Of a DNA stretch of 49,870 nucleotides, positions 17,489-26,684 are shown piece after piece. The stretch comes from Vibrio ichthyoenteri ATCC 700023. Its GTDB lineage: Bacteria; Pseudomonadota; Gammaproteobacteria; Enterobacterales; Vibrionaceae. The notes under the pieces were generated by a model that was not told the DNA's origin, did no database searches, and saw only the letters and a list, made by a program, of their open reading frames with translations. The stretch covers positions 1 to 49,870 of the forward strand of contig NZ_AFWF01000143.1 of the NCBI RefSeq assembly GCF_000222605.1, given 5' to 3'. The number at the start of each line of letters is the position of its first letter. The stretch's first letter is position 1. Both the position numbers and the translations under genes were made by a program.

Positions 17489-18130
17489 ATGAAGAGTATC
17501 GTTGTTTTAGTTTCAGGAAATGGCTCCAACCTACAGGCCATCATTGATGCGTGTGATTCTTCAATCACCGATGGCAAAGTCACCGCCGTATTTTCAAATA
17601 AAGCGGAAGCCTATGCGCTTGAGCGTGCAAAAAACGCGGGTGCGGCAGGAGTATTTCTCGATCCTAAAGCATTCGATACTCGCGACGCTTTCGATCATGA
17701 ATTAATGCGTCAAATGGACGAGTTTAAGCCGGACTTAGTTATTTTGGCGGGTTATATGCGTATCTTGAGTGGCGAATTCGTTCGCCACTATATGGGCCGC
17801 ATGATCAATATTCACCCTTCCTTACTGCCGAAATACCCAGGCTTAAATACTTATCAACGTGCGATTCATGCCGGTGATGAAGAACATGGCACCAGTGTTC
17901 ACTTTGTCACTGAGCAGCTTGATGGTGGCCCTGTGATCCTACAAGCCAAAGTACCGATCTTTGACGAAGATACTGTAGAAAGCCTTACCGAACGAGTGCA
18001 AAACCAAGAACATCGTATTTATCCGATGGTCGCAAAATGGTTTGTTGAGGGCCGTTTAGTCATGGTTGATGGAAAATCAGCTCACCTCGATGGAGAGCTA
18101 CTTAGCATGTACGGTTACGCACCAGAGTAG
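17489..18130 (+). CDS. purN: phosphoribosylglycinamide formyltransferase
   Basis: Third step of purine synthesis: transfers formyl from 10-formyltetrahydrofolate to GAR. 213 residues. GNGSNLQAIIDAC near the N-terminus binds the ribotide. The catalytic triad of the family is visible: Asn and His in INIHPSLLPKYPG (near residues 106-108) and Asp in TEQLDGGPVI. It is the second gene of the purM-purN operon. No terminator hairpin of the usual kind follows; a repeat tract does. Confidence 0.97.
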   Translation: MKSIVVLVSGNGSNLQAIIDACDSSITDGKVTAVFSNKAEAYALERAKNAGAAGVFLDPKAFDTRDAFDHELMRQMDEFKPDLVILAGYMRILSGEFVRHYMGRMINIHPSLLPKYPGLNTYQRAIHAGDEEHGTSVHFVTEQLDGGPVILQAKVPIFDEDTVESLTERVQNQEHRIYPMVAKWFVEGRLVMVDGKSAHLDGELLSMYGYAPE

Positions 18131-18400
18131 CGTTTTAAGATAGAACGCTTCGCTTCGAGAAGCGAGAAAAAGCTAACAGCAGAACGCTTCGCTCCGAGAG
18201 GCGAGAAAAAGCGAGAGGCGAGAAGTTACCCACCTCTCGTTTCTCGATTCTCAACTTTCGCTTCTAAACTCTCGATTCTTTTATCTCAATTCTCGCCTCT
18301 TTTATATCGCCTCTTTTATATCGCCTCTTTTATATCGCCTCTTTAATCTCGCTTCCCGATTCCATTCTCTCTTCAACCTCGACTCTCAAAACCTTATCCC
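18131..18400. repeat. two-armed AGAAGCGAGA / TCTCGCTTCT repeat tract
   Basis: The first half (to about 18228) is purine-rich and has a ~32-bp direct repeat, AGAACGCTTCGCT followed by CGAGAAGCGAGAAAAAGC, at 18143 and again at 18181 with a few changes; CGCTTCGAGAAGCG inside it is a hairpin. The second half (18230-18400) is the pyrimidine-rich complement of the same words. The arms face each other around 18229, so a transcript could fold on itself. Between purN and the yebE-like gene; no ORF. Confidence 0.75.
18294..18347 (+). repeat. 14-bp tandem repeat
   Basis: CGCCTCTTTTATAT is repeated exactly three times (18294-18307, 18308-18321, 18322-18335), then a fourth partial copy (CGCCTCTTTAAT). 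It is a short array inside the pyrimidine-rich arm and may vary between strains. Confidence 0.9.
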
Positions 18401-18481
18401 ATTAATCTTACGTTCATTTTTGCTCTGCTAATGTTCTTACACTCACTCTAAGAGTTAATTACGCCACTACTGGAGCTTCTT

Positions 18482-19141
18482 ATGGATCTAAAATCGCTAC
18501 TTAATCAAGCAATGAACTCTGACATTGTTCGCCAAGGCCAACAGCAACTCAAACAGCAATCCAGTTCAGGATCACTGAAGACGCTTGGTGCTGGCGCGGT
18601 TGGCGGCGGCTTGGTTGGCCTGCTAATGGGATCAAAAAAGAGTCGAAAAATGGGTGCTAAAGTAGGCAAAAGCGCTCTAAAAGTAGGCGGCGCGGCCGCT
18701 CTTGGCGCATTGGCTTACAAGGTTTACAACGATTGGCAGAGCAAACAATCAACGCCTGCCACCAGCAACGAACAGTTTGACCATAACCAACCGATACACA
18801 ACCAGCTAATCATTAAAGCAATGATAGCGGCAGCCAAGGCTGATGGGCATGTCGACAGCGATGAAATGCTGCAAATAGAATCGGCGATTGAGCAATCAGG
18901 TGCGGATCAGGAACTGCGCGAGCTGATTCATCAAGAGCTCAATAAACCGCTCGATCCCGCCCAAATCGCCCGCTTAGCGTCTAGTCCACAGCAAGCAGCA
19001 GAAATCTACCTTGCGTCATTATTAGTCGTTGATGAACAAAACTTTATGGAAAAAGCGTATTTACAAGAGTTGGCTAAACAGCTGCAGCTTGCTCCAGAGG
19101 TCACGCAACAGCTTGAAATGCAAGTAAACAGCCAAAGCTAA
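18482..19141 (+). CDS. DUF533 / TerB-like protein, YebE family
   Basis: 219 residues. An N-terminal helical segment (MDLKSLLNQAMNSDIV) is followed by a Gly/Ala-rich hydrophobic stretch at residues 36-50 and another at 65-82 (KVGGAAALGALAYKVY), which may associate with the inner membrane. From about residue 100 comes a TerB-like helical domain with AAAKADGHVDSDEMLQIES, the acidic motif of TerB-type folds. E. coli YebE is the known relative; it belongs to envelope-stress regulons there, but the function is unknown. Monocistronic, behind the repeat tract. Confidence 0.85.
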   Translation: MDLKSLLNQAMNSDIVRQGQQQLKQQSSSGSLKTLGAGAVGGGLVGLLMGSKKSRKMGAKVGKSALKVGGAAALGALAYKVYNDWQSKQSTPATSNEQFDHNQPIHNQLIIKAMIAAAKADGHVDSDEMLQIESAIEQSGADQELRELIHQELNKPLDPAQIARLASSPQQAAEIYLASLLVVDEQNFMEKAYLQELAKQLQLAPEVTQQLEMQVNSQS

Positions 19142-19281
19142 TCCGCTTTAGGTTAATGGGATAGCATAAATTAACCGCATTTCCACACAAGGCTTGAGAT
19201 AGCGCAAGCTCTCGCTTTGAGTTTGCCTGCAACTCTGTGTATATTGAGAGCAGTTCTCATTTTTATTGGAAGTAGATGACG

Positions 19282-19485
19282 ATGAAAGTTTACGATTGTT
19301 GTGACTTAATACGCGAGCTTTACGCACAAATTGGCAGTGGTGATCAAGGCTACATCCCACAAGCCATTACTTGTGCCGTGCGCACACTAAATGAAATTGC
19401 CGCTGATACAACGCTTGAGCTGGCAACCCGCGAAAAAGCAGCCTTTGCCGCGGCAAACCTACTCATTTCCGATTTCGAGGATTAA
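19282..19485 (+). CDS. yaeP: YaeP family protein (UPF0253)
   Basis: 67-residue soluble protein starting [38 protein letters not shown] at the C-terminus matches the UPF0253/YaeP family, whose function is unknown. An ATG two codons earlier (19276) is also possible, but the family begins MKVYDC and GGAAG lies 9 nt before the chosen ATG, against only 3 nt for the other. The DUF4250 gene begins 2 nt after its stop, so the two form a small operon. Confidence 0.85.
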   Translation: MKVYDCCDLIRELYAQIGSGDQGYIPQAITCAVRTLNEIAADTTLELATREKAAFAAANLLISDFED

Positions 19486-19487
19486 GT

Positions 19488-19679
19488 ATGGATTTAGCCA
19501 ATTTTAAAAGCATGGACACCGTCATGCTCATGAGTATCGTCAACTTAAAACTGCGTGACGATTTCAATGGCGATCTTGATGAGTTAGTGGCGTTTTTTGA
19601 TATCGATAAAGCCGATTTAGAAGCCAAACTCGCAACAGCAGGTTTTGAATTCTTACCTGAAGTTGGGCAATTCCGCTAG
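19488..19679 (+). CDS. DUF4250 small protein
   Basis: 63-residue soluble protein. The pattern MDxVMLMSIVNLKLRDDF, then DLDELVAFFDIDKADLEAKL, is that of DUF4250, a family of unknown function that reads like a small helix-turn-helix. It follows yaeP by 2 nt. No terminator is seen between it and the convergent DUF3622 gene 38 nt away. Confidence 0.82.
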   Translation: MDLANFKSMDTVMLMSIVNLKLRDDFNGDLDELVAFFDIDKADLEAKLATAGFEFLPEVGQFR

Positions 19680-19717
19680 GCACGCTATTGCGACTATGGA
19701 ATACAAAAACGGAGAGA

Positions 19718-20044
19718 TTAGTCTTCGTAATCGTCAAACTCTTCGTCTGCATCATCATTAGCTTCGCTACGAGCTTGAAGGTAAGCAGCTTTACGCTCTA
19801 GGCGCTCTTGACGTTCGTTACGCTCAACACGTTGTTGACCTTTACGCTCGTTACGCTCTGCTTGGTTTTTTACAAAACCTAGTAGCTCGTTCTCAGCCCA
19901 AGCTTGTGCAAGCTCTTCAGTTTCGAAACCCGCTTCACGCTTAGATACAACGGTCTTGCGAGATGTAACTTGACGAGTGATTTCTGCAGTCCAACCAGCG
20001 CGCTTTTCAGTCACGCGGATTGCAAATTTTTTGTTTTTAGACAT
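19718..20044 (-). CDS. DUF3622 protein
   Basis: 108 residues. The N-terminal half (MSKNKKFAIRVTEKRAGWTA to AENELLGFV) is the DUF3622 domain, restricted to vibrios and close relatives as far as I know. It is followed by a highly charged helical stretch (RNERKGQQRVERNERQERLE) and an acidic end (NDDADEEFDDYED). It looks like a cytoplasmic nucleic-acid-binding or adaptor protein, but the function is unknown. The ATG follows a poor purine site (CCTAGGAAATAGAA). Confidence 0.8.
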   Translation of the reverse strand: MSKNKKFAIRVTEKRAGWTAEITRQVTSRKTVVSKREAGFETEELAQAWAENELLGFVKNQAERNERKGQQRVERNERQERLERKAAYLQARSEANDDADEEFDDYED

Positions 20045-20248
20045 TTCTATTTCCTAGGGATTATTCAGGGATCGGTCAACTTGATAACTCCATCGAAGCT
20101 GAGCTGTTTAACACCATCCCTTGGTAAGCGCGGTATTAGAGCATAAAAGATTCTAGCGCGCCGCAATTATTTTGTTCTTTTCTAATAAGATCTTGATCAC
20201 AAACTTGTTCGATATCCCTTACAGGCTCGATTCACGCTCTAAAGAATA

Positions 20249-20276
20249 AAAAGCGCAGCCAATTCGGCTGCGCTTT
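20249..20276 (-). terminator. terminator of purL
   Basis: AAAGCGCAGCC-aattc-GGCTGCGCTTT, an 11-bp stem; in the purL direction it is followed by a short T-run. It lies 41 nt past the purL stop. Confidence 0.88.
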
Positions 20277-20316
20277 GTTAAACAAAAGAGAGTCAGATTA
20301 GAATCACTTTCTCAAA

Positions 20317-23300
20317 TTAACCCACGTTCTTGCGTGCATTTTGGAACATACGCATCCAAGCACCATTCTCGCCCCAACCTTCTGGTGCCCAAGAGTTTGC
20401 AACCGTACGGAATACACGCTCTGGGTGCGGCATCATGATAGTCACACGGCCATCAGTCGTCGTTAAACCTGTGATAGCGTTTGGCGAACCGTTCGGGTTG
20501 TTCGGGTATTGCTGCGTTGGGTTACCGTTATTATCAACATAGCGCAGAGCAACCGTACCTGAGTTTTCAATCGCGTTTAGGTGGTCGTTGTCACGCACTT
20601 CGACGCGGCCTTCACCGTGAGAAACCGCGATAGGCATACGAGAACCTTCCATACCGTTGAAGAAGACAGAATCAGACTTCTGAACTTCGACTAAGCTGAA
20701 ACGCGCTTCGAAACGCTCTGATTCGTTACGCACGAAACGAGGCCAGTACTCAGCACCAGGGATAAGTTCACGTAGGTTAGACAACATCTGACAACCGTTA
20801 CACACACCTAGCGAGAAGGTATCTTTACGCTTGAAGAAGCCTTCAAATTGGTTCCGTGCATCATCGTTGAACAAGATAGACTTAGCCCAACCCTCACCGG
20901 CACCTAGTACGTCGCCGTAAGAGAAACCACCACAAGCCACAAGGCCATTGTACTCTTCTAGCACCGCTTGGCCGGTTAGTATGTCACTCATGTGGATATC
21001 AGTCGCTTCGAAGCCTGCACGGTCAAATGCTGCTGCCATTTCAACGTGAGAGTTAACACCCTGCTCGCGTAGAATCGCCATCTTAGGCTTAGCACCTGTG
21101 TTGATGAATGGCGCTGCAACATCTTCATTTACGTCAAAGCTAAGTTGCACGTTTAGACCTGGGTCTGAGTTGTCTTTCTTCGCTTCGTGTTCTTGGTCAG
21201 CACATGCTGGGTTATCACGTAGACCTTGCATCTTATGCGTTGTCTCAGCCCAGATAGTACGTAGTTCCGTACGGTTGCGTGCGATAACGATAGACTCACC
21301 TGACTTAATCACGATTTCATCAGAATTAACCACCGAGCCGATTACGTGTGAACACGCTTCTAGGCCATTGACTGCCAAAGTAGAAAGCACGGCATCTAGC
21401 TCATCGTTACGAACTTGGATCACTGCACCTAGTTCTTCGTTAAATAGTGCCGCTAGCGTATCTTCACCTAACGCTGCAATATCAGCGTTAACACCACAGT
21501 GACCTGCGAACGCCATTTCTGCTAGTGTTACGAATAGACCACCGTCACCTTTATCGTGATAAGCGACAACTTGGTCGTTCGCTACAAGTGCTTGAACGCC
21601 TTCGTAGAAACCTTTCAGTTGCGCTGCGTTGTCTACGTCTGCAGGCTTATCACCAAGCTGCTTGTAAACTTGTGCAAGTGCTGTCGCACCCATACGGTTT
21701 TTGCCGTTACCTAGGTCGATAAGAATCAGTGAAGTGTCGCCTAGTCCTTCGAGGTTATCAGGGGTGCGAAGCTGAGGAGTAATTGTCTTACGAACATCTT
21801 CCACACGAGCAAACGCCGTGATAACAAGAGATAGCGGAGAGGTGACTTCTTTCTGCTCGCCATTCTCTTCCCACTTAGTCTTCATCGACATTGAGTCTTT
21901 ACCCACAGGGATAGTGAGACCCAACGCTGGACATAACTCCTCACCCACCGCTTTAACCGCTTCGTAAAGACCAGCATCTTCACCAGGGTGACCGGCTGGA
22001 GACATCCAGTTAGCCGACAGTTTAATGTGTTTGATATCGCCGATGTTGGTCGCTGCGATGTTAGTAATTGCTTCACCAACCGCTAGACGAGCCGATGCGC
22101 CGAAGTCTAGAAGTGCCACTGGCGTACGCTCACCAAGAGACATAGCTTCACCATGGTAAGAGTCGTAGCTTGCTGCTGTTACGGCGCAGTTAGCAACAGG
22201 AACCTGCCATGGACCAACCATTTGGTCACGAGCGACAAGGCCAGTTACCGAACGGTCACCAATCGTAATAAGGAAGGTTTTCTCAGCCACTGTTGGTAGG
22301 CGAAGAACACGATCAATCGCTTCGTTGATTTCGATACCAGAGCGATCGATCGCCGGATTGTTTACTTTTAGCGTTTTTGCGTCACGGTGCATCTTAGGTG
22401 TTTTACCTAATAGGATGTCCATTGGCATGTCGATTGGCGTGTTGTCGAAGTGTGAATCTTCAAGTTTAAGTTCACGCTCTTCCGTTGCTTTACCCACCAC
22501 TGCGTAAGGTGCTCGCTCACGCTTACAAATCGCGTCAAATGTTGCCATGTCTTTATCGGCAACCGCCATTACGTAGCGCTCTTGAGATTCGTTACACCAA
22601 ATCTCAAGTGGGCTCATGCCCGGCTCATCGTTTGGTACGTCACGTAGGTTAAAGATACCACCGCGCTCACCGTCGTCTACTAGCTCAGGAAGGGCATTTG
22701 AGATACCGCCCGCGCCCACATCGTGGATGAATGCGATTGGGTTCGCATCACCTAGCTGCCAACAACGGTCGATAACTTCCTGACAACGGCGTTCCATCTC
22801 TGGGTTTTCACGTTGTACTGAAGCAAAGTCTAGATCTTCAGAAGAAGAACCAGAGTCCATTGAAGATGCCGCACCGCCACCAAGGCCGATGTTCATCGCA
22901 GGACCACCAAGAACAATTAGGCTTGCACCAACTGGGATCTCTTTCTTCTGCACGTGCTCATCACGAATGTTACCAAGACCACCTGCCAGCATGATTGGTT
23001 TGTGGTAACCACGCACTTCAACGCCAGCGTGAGAGTTTACTTTCTCTTCGTAAGTACGGAAGTAGCCAAGTAGGTTTGGACGACCAAATTCGTTGTTGAA
23101 TGCCGCGCCACCTAGCGGACCTTCAAGCATGATATCCAAAGCCGTTACGATACGGCTTGGCTTGCCAAAGTCAGTTTCCCAAGGTTGAACAAAGTTCGGG
23201 ATCTTAAGGTTCGAGACAGAGAAAGCCACAAGACCCGCTTTTGGCTTACCACCAATACCGGTCGCGCCTTCATCGCGAATCTCGCCACCGGAACCTGTTG

Positions 23301-24228
23301 ATGCACCCGGCCATGGGGAAATAGCCGTTGGGTGGTTGTGCGTTTCAACTTTCATCAAGATGTGTGTTTTCTCTTGGTGGTAGTTGTACTGGCGAGTTTC
23401 TGGATCTGGGAAGAAACGACCTACTTCAGAACCCGTCATTACTGCCGCGTTATCTTTATAGGCAGAAAGTACGTGATCTGGGGTCACTTCAAAGGTGTTC
23501 TTAATCATCTTGAACAATGATTTATCTTGTTTAACGCCATCGATAGTCCAATCTGCGTTAAAGATCTTGTGACGACAGTGCTCAGAGTTCGCCTGTGCAA
23601 ACATCATTAGCTCGATGTCAGTTGGGTTACGACCTAGCTTCTCAGTAAAGCTTTCTAGCAGGTAATCAATTTCATCTTCAGCCAGAGCAAGGCCTAGGGT
23701 AACGTTTGCGTTTTCAAGCGCAGTACGGCCACCAGCAAGGAGATCGATTTCCGTGTAAGGCGTAGGTTGTGACACTTTAAACAATGCTTCAGCAGAATCG
23801 AAATCTGTGAATACAACTTCCATCATGCGATCGTGCAAGATAGCTTTTAGCTCAAGCTTTTGCAGTTCGCTCAGCTCAGTAGAACTTTCGACGTAATATG
23901 CTGTACCGCGCTCAAGACGTTGAACTTGGTTCAAACCGCAGTTACGAGCAATATCGCTTGCTTTAGAAGACCATGGCGAGATAGTACCTGGGCGTGGTGT
24001 CACCAGAAGTAGAAGACCCTCAGGATCATGCTCTTCAATCGTTGGGCCGTAAGTAAGCAGTTTTTCTAACTTCTCAAGCTCAGGCTGAGCAAGCTCGGCC
24101 GTCAAGTTAGCAAAATGCATAAACTCAGCGTAAATAGCAGTCACAGGCAATTGCTGTTCACGGCAAAGTTCAAGTAGCTTGTTAACACGAAACTCTGAAA
24201 GAGCTGGGGAGCCACGCAAAATTCTCAT
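20317..24228 (-). CDS. purL: phosphoribosylformylglycinamidine synthase
   Basis: Large single-chain FGAM synthase, fourth step of purine synthesis, using ATP and glutamine. 1303 residues (E. coli 1295). Order: N-terminal PurS-like domain, two AIRS-type ATP-binding halves ([19 protein letters not shown] near residue 310 and GKDSMSMKT in the second half), and a C-terminal class I glutaminase with nucleophile C1143 in GVCNGCQML and the PHPERVFR His/Glu pair near the end. The family start [13 protein letters not shown] supports the ATG chosen, preceded by a GAGAGA site. Divergent from mltF; a PurR box lies about 200 nt upstream. The gene sits apart from purMN but should be controlled with them. 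Confidence 0.98.
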   Translation of the reverse strand: MRILRGSPALSEFRVNKLLELCREQQLPVTAIYAEFMHFANLTAELAQPELEKLEKLLTYGPTIEEHDPEGLLLLVTPRPGTISPWSSKASDIARNCGLNQVQRLERGTAYYVESSTELSELQKLELKAILHDRMMEVVFTDFDSAEALFKVSQPTPYTEIDLLAGGRTALENANVTLGLALAEDEIDYLLESFTEKLGRNPTDIELMMFAQANSEHCRHKIFNADWTIDGVKQDKSLFKMIKNTFEVTPDHVLSAYKDNAAVMTGSEVGRFFPDPETRQYNYHQEKTHILMKVETHNHPTAISPWPGASTGSGGEIRDEGATGIGGKPKAGLVAFSVSNLKIPNFVQPWETDFGKPSRIVTALDIMLEGPLGGAAFNNEFGRPNLLGYFRTYEEKVNSHAGVEVRGYHKPIMLAGGLGNIRDEHVQKKEIPVGASLIVLGGPAMNIGLGGGAASSMDSGSSSEDLDFASVQRENPEMERRCQEVIDRCWQLGDANPIAFIHDVGAGGISNALPELVDDGERGGIFNLRDVPNDEPGMSPLEIWCNESQERYVMAVADKDMATFDAICKRERAPYAVVGKATEERELKLEDSHFDNTPIDMPMDILLGKTPKMHRDAKTLKVNNPAIDRSGIEINEAIDRVLRLPTVAEKTFLITIGDRSVTGLVARDQMVGPWQVPVANCAVTAASYDSYHGEAMSLGERTPVALLDFGASARLAVGEAITNIAATNIGDIKHIKLSANWMSPAGHPGEDAGLYEAVKAVGEELCPALGLTIPVGKDSMSMKTKWEENGEQKEVTSPLSLVITAFARVEDVRKTITPQLRTPDNLEGLGDTSLILIDLGNGKNRMGATALAQVYKQLGDKPADVDNAAQLKGFYEGVQALVANDQVVAYHDKGDGGLFVTLAEMAFAGHCGVNADIAALGEDTLAALFNEELGAVIQVRNDELDAVLSTLAVNGLEACSHVIGSVVNSDEIVIKSGESIVIARNRTELRTIWAETTHKMQGLRDNPACADQEHEAKKDNSDPGLNVQLSFDVNEDVAAPFINTGAKPKMAILREQGVNSHVEMAAAFDRAGFEATDIHMSDILTGQAVLEEYNGLVACGGFSYGDVLGAGEGWAKSILFNDDARNQFEGFFKRKDTFSLGVCNGCQMLSNLRELIPGAEYWPRFVRNESERFEARFSLVEVQKSDSVFFNGMEGSRMPIAVSHGEGRVEVRDNDHLNAIENSGTVALRYVDNNGNPTQQYPNNPNGSPNAITGLTTTDGRVTIMMPHPERVFRTVANSWAPEGWGENGAWMRMFQNARKNVG

Positions 24229-24575
24229 GTGCTTAGGTCTCTCTACAATGGGTTAGGGTCTATTTACCTTTTGTGCGATTAAGCTTGCTCAAAAGGCTGA
24301 TAGGATATGAAGTAATATTGGAGTAAATTCAGCAGTTTAATAAAGAAAACATACGAACTCACACCAATCCTACCTCGCGATTTCGCAGGCATTATAAAGC
24401 AATTGTTTTTGTGATGTAACATCAAAAGCAAACGTTTGCGCAATTTTTTTTGTCAAATTTGAATTACAGCGAGATTGTGCAAAAACAAAGCGGTGGTCGC
24501 GATAGCTTTCGCTGCACTTTGCCTTATCTTCCCACTCTGATATAAAGGCCATATATGAAGTATGAGAATCAATAA
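24229..24575. promoter_or_regulatory. purL / mltF divergent control region
   Basis: 347 nt with the PurR box at 24426-24441 (listed separately) and otherwise AT-rich sequence that must hold both promoters. No small ORF with a ribosome-binding site was seen. Confidence 0.6.
24426..24441. promoter_or_regulatory. PurR box upstream of purL
   Basis: AAGCAAACGTTTGCGC matches the PurR consensus at 11 of 12 fixed positions. Its core GCAAACGTTTGC is identical to that of the box before purM, which links the two purine transcription units. Confidence 0.88.
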
Positions 24576-26141
24576 ATGAATGGCCAAATTTTAACCAAAG
24601 CACGAACTTACCTCGTGCTTGCTTTCAGCGCAATGATACTTGCTGGCTGTCAAATTGAATCTGAACCGAAAAGCGATTTAGACCAAATCCGCGAACGCGG
24701 CGTTTTACGTGTAGGTACCCTAAATAATCAGCTTTCCTACTACATTGGTCCAGATGGTCCTGCCGGTTTAGATTATGAAATAGCACGTCAATTTGCCGAA
24801 GAGCTTGGCGTACGCATCGAAATGAAGCCGGCATATCGTATCGCCAACCTCTACCCTGCATTGGAAAATGGTGAAATCGACATTATTGCGGCTGGTTTGA
24901 CTCAGTCACCTGAACGCGTACAGCGCTTTCGCCCAGGCCCTGCTTACTACTATGTCAGCCAACAGTTGATCTATGAGAAAGGCAAATGGCGTCCGCGCAA
25001 CCTTGAGCAATTGCTCGCCAAACAAAATGAACTCATGGCTGAGAACGGCGGTAAGCCCATCGTAACCATCGTCGGCGATTCCCATTTCAATCAAACATTA
25101 AGTAAAATTCAACAAGCGCACCCTGAATTTGAATACACGGTTGATCCTAATGCGGATGTCAACGACCTGCTCAAGCAGGTTTCAGAAAGCGAGATCCGCT
25201 TTACCGTCGCCGATTCAGTCGAAGTCTCTTTATCACAACGCATCTACCCAGATGTCGCGACGGCGTTTGAACTTACCGAAGATCAACCCACGTCATGGTT
25301 TTTACCCCGCTCGGAGGATGAAAGCCTCTATGCGATGGTGATTGAATTTTTCGGTAACCTAAAGCAGTCAGGTGAATTGGCGCAACTGGAAGAAAAGTAC
25401 ATCGGCCATGTCGGCACCTTTGACTATGTTGATACCCGTGCATTTATCCGTGCTTTAGATAAAAAGCTGCCAAAATGGTCACCATTGTTTAAGCAATACT
25501 CTGAAGAGTTTGATTGGCGCTTAATCGCGGCACTGGCATATCAAGAATCACACTGGAACCCAATCGCAAGATCACCAACGGGAGTGCGCGGCATGATGAT
25601 GCTGACACTGCCGACGGCGAAAAGTGTAGGAGTAACCAATCGCCTTGACCCTGAGCAATCCGTCAAAGGTGGCGTGGAATACTTACGCAGAATGGTGGCT
25701 CGAATCCCTGATTCTATTGAACAGCATGAGAAGATTTGGTTCGCATTAGCCTCTTATAACGTTGGCTACGGTCACGTAATGGATGCGCGTCGCTTAACCA
25801 AAAAACAAGGTGGCAACCCTGACCAATGGTCTGATGTAAAAGAGCGTTTACCGCTGCTTCGTCAAGCTAAGTACCATCGCCAAACCCGTTATGGTTATGC
25901 CCGTGGTGATGAAGCGAAGAATTACGTGGAAAACATTCGTCGCTACTACCAGAGCATTATCGGTCATATTGAGCAGCAAACCCCTGATGAAGGTGAAGTA
26001 GATATCAATGACTTAACTGTGATCCAATTGGACCCGAGTGTGTTATCTGCCGCAAGCAGTTCGCTTGGCCCAGCCTCTGCGGCAACGCCCGTCGCTTCTG
26101 GTGGACTACCTGCGGTTAGCGCCGCCATCAGCGAAGAATAA
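24576..26141 (+). CDS. mltF: membrane-bound lytic murein transglycosylase F
   Basis: Cleaves peptidoglycan with formation of 1,6-anhydromuramic acid. 521 residues (E. coli 518). Residues 1-25 form a lipoprotein signal with lipobox LAGC (Cys25), so here it is a lipid-anchored outer-membrane protein. Residues 40-290 resemble a periplasmic solute-binding module (RERGVLRVGTLNN, FGNLKQSGELAQLEEKYIGH), and the C-terminal SLT domain carries the catalytic glutamate E324 in AYQESHW plus SPTGVRGMMMLT. The C-terminal 40 residues are Ala/Ser/Pro-rich. Divergent from purL, as in E. coli. Confidence 0.95.
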   Translation: MNGQILTKARTYLVLAFSAMILAGCQIESEPKSDLDQIRERGVLRVGTLNNQLSYYIGPDGPAGLDYEIARQFAEELGVRIEMKPAYRIANLYPALENGEIDIIAAGLTQSPERVQRFRPGPAYYYVSQQLIYEKGKWRPRNLEQLLAKQNELMAENGGKPIVTIVGDSHFNQTLSKIQQAHPEFEYTVDPNADVNDLLKQVSESEIRFTVADSVEVSLSQRIYPDVATAFELTEDQPTSWFLPRSEDESLYAMVIEFFGNLKQSGELAQLEEKYIGHVGTFDYVDTRAFIRALDKKLPKWSPLFKQYSEEFDWRLIAALAYQESHWNPIARSPTGVRGMMMLTLPTAKSVGVTNRLDPEQSVKGGVEYLRRMVARIPDSIEQHEKIWFALASYNVGYGHVMDARRLTKKQGGNPDQWSDVKERLPLLRQAKYHRQTRYGYARGDEAKNYVENIRRYYQSIIGHIEQQTPDEGEVDINDLTVIQLDPSVLSAASSSLGPASAATPVASGGLPAVSAAISEE

Positions 26142-26167
26142 CGGTGTAATAAGCTAATCCAAATCAA

Positions 26168-26193
26168 AAGAGCCTCACTTTGTTGAGGCTCTT
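26168..26193 (+). terminator. probable terminator of mltF
   Basis: AAGAGCCTCA and TGAGGCTCTT form a 10-bp stem with a 6-nt loop 26 nt after the mltF stop; the T-run after it is poor (GCTTG), so termination may be partial. Confidence 0.65.
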
Positions 26194-26422
26194 GCTTGAT
26201 ATTTGCCCTGTAAACCAGAGATACTCTCTGCCCTTCGCATCAACAGAGTCATGAATACATTCATTTCTTTGGGAGAATTTCAGCCGCGAAGCTGGTTTCG
26301 AACTTCTGACTTCACACCACTCTTATCATCACTCTTCAACGCCTTTATGCCGAGTAAGAGCGGGGAAAATTGTGTCGAATTTCAGGAAAATGACTTACAG
26401 ATATTAGTAGGAGATTGTGTTT
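26194..26422 (+). other. unexplained leader before the small basic gene
   Basis: 229 nt between the mltF terminator and a 44-codon gene. I see no ORF with a ribosome-binding site. Long leaders of this kind sometimes carry an RNA switch or a small RNA; I cannot name one. Confidence 0.3.
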
Positions 26423-26557
26423 ATGCGTAAACGTCGCATGCAATCAAAACGCCTTACAAAGACTGTTGCTGCTAACCGCCGTAAGCGCAAACTAGTCAAC
26501 AACAAGAAAAAGGTGATTGCCCGTCATCGAGCATTCATGCAGCTATCAAGTCACTAA
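26423..26557 (+). CDS. 44-residue highly basic protein of unknown function
   Basis: The frame reads MRKRRMQSKRLTKTVAANRR and continues with further Arg/Lys clusters to MQLSSH. Of 44 residues about 19 are Arg, Lys or His and none is acidic, so the charge is extreme and resembles a small ribosomal or nucleoid protein. No membrane segment or signal peptide. AGGAG lies 9 nt before the ATG, which supports translation. It stands alone between mltF and tadA, with a 229-nt leader. I do not recognise the family; RNA or ribosome binding is inference from charge only. Confidence 0.6.
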   Translation: MRKRRMQSKRLTKTVAANRRKRKLVNNKKKVIARHRAFMQLSSH

Positions 26558-26633
26558 GCCTCTGATAGATTTTGACTCAACTGAGTTTACTCAGGTCTTT
26601 CACTTAAATACTTAAGTAAAATGTTAGATGACA

Positions 26634-26667
26634 AGGTAAGCAAGTATCCCGTGATGCTTGCTTACCT
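26634..26667. terminator. strong hairpin between the small basic gene and tadA
   Basis: AGGTAAGCAAG and CTTGCTTACCT form a perfect 11-bp stem with a 12-nt loop. Neither side has a good T-run, so it may stabilise 3' ends of the two convergent transcripts rather than act as a classical terminator. Confidence 0.5.
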
Positions 26668-26684
26668 CACTCCCTTCAATGCTG

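Noticed and set aside
26281-26330. tRNA-like stretch (GGTTTCGAACTTCTGA) upstream of the small basic gene
   Set aside because: It recalls a T-arm but no acceptor, D-arm or anticodon stem can be folded around it.
26203-26430. 75-codon open frame before the small basic gene
   Set aside because: It begins at TTG without a ribosome-binding site and runs into the start of the better supported 44-codon gene in another frame.
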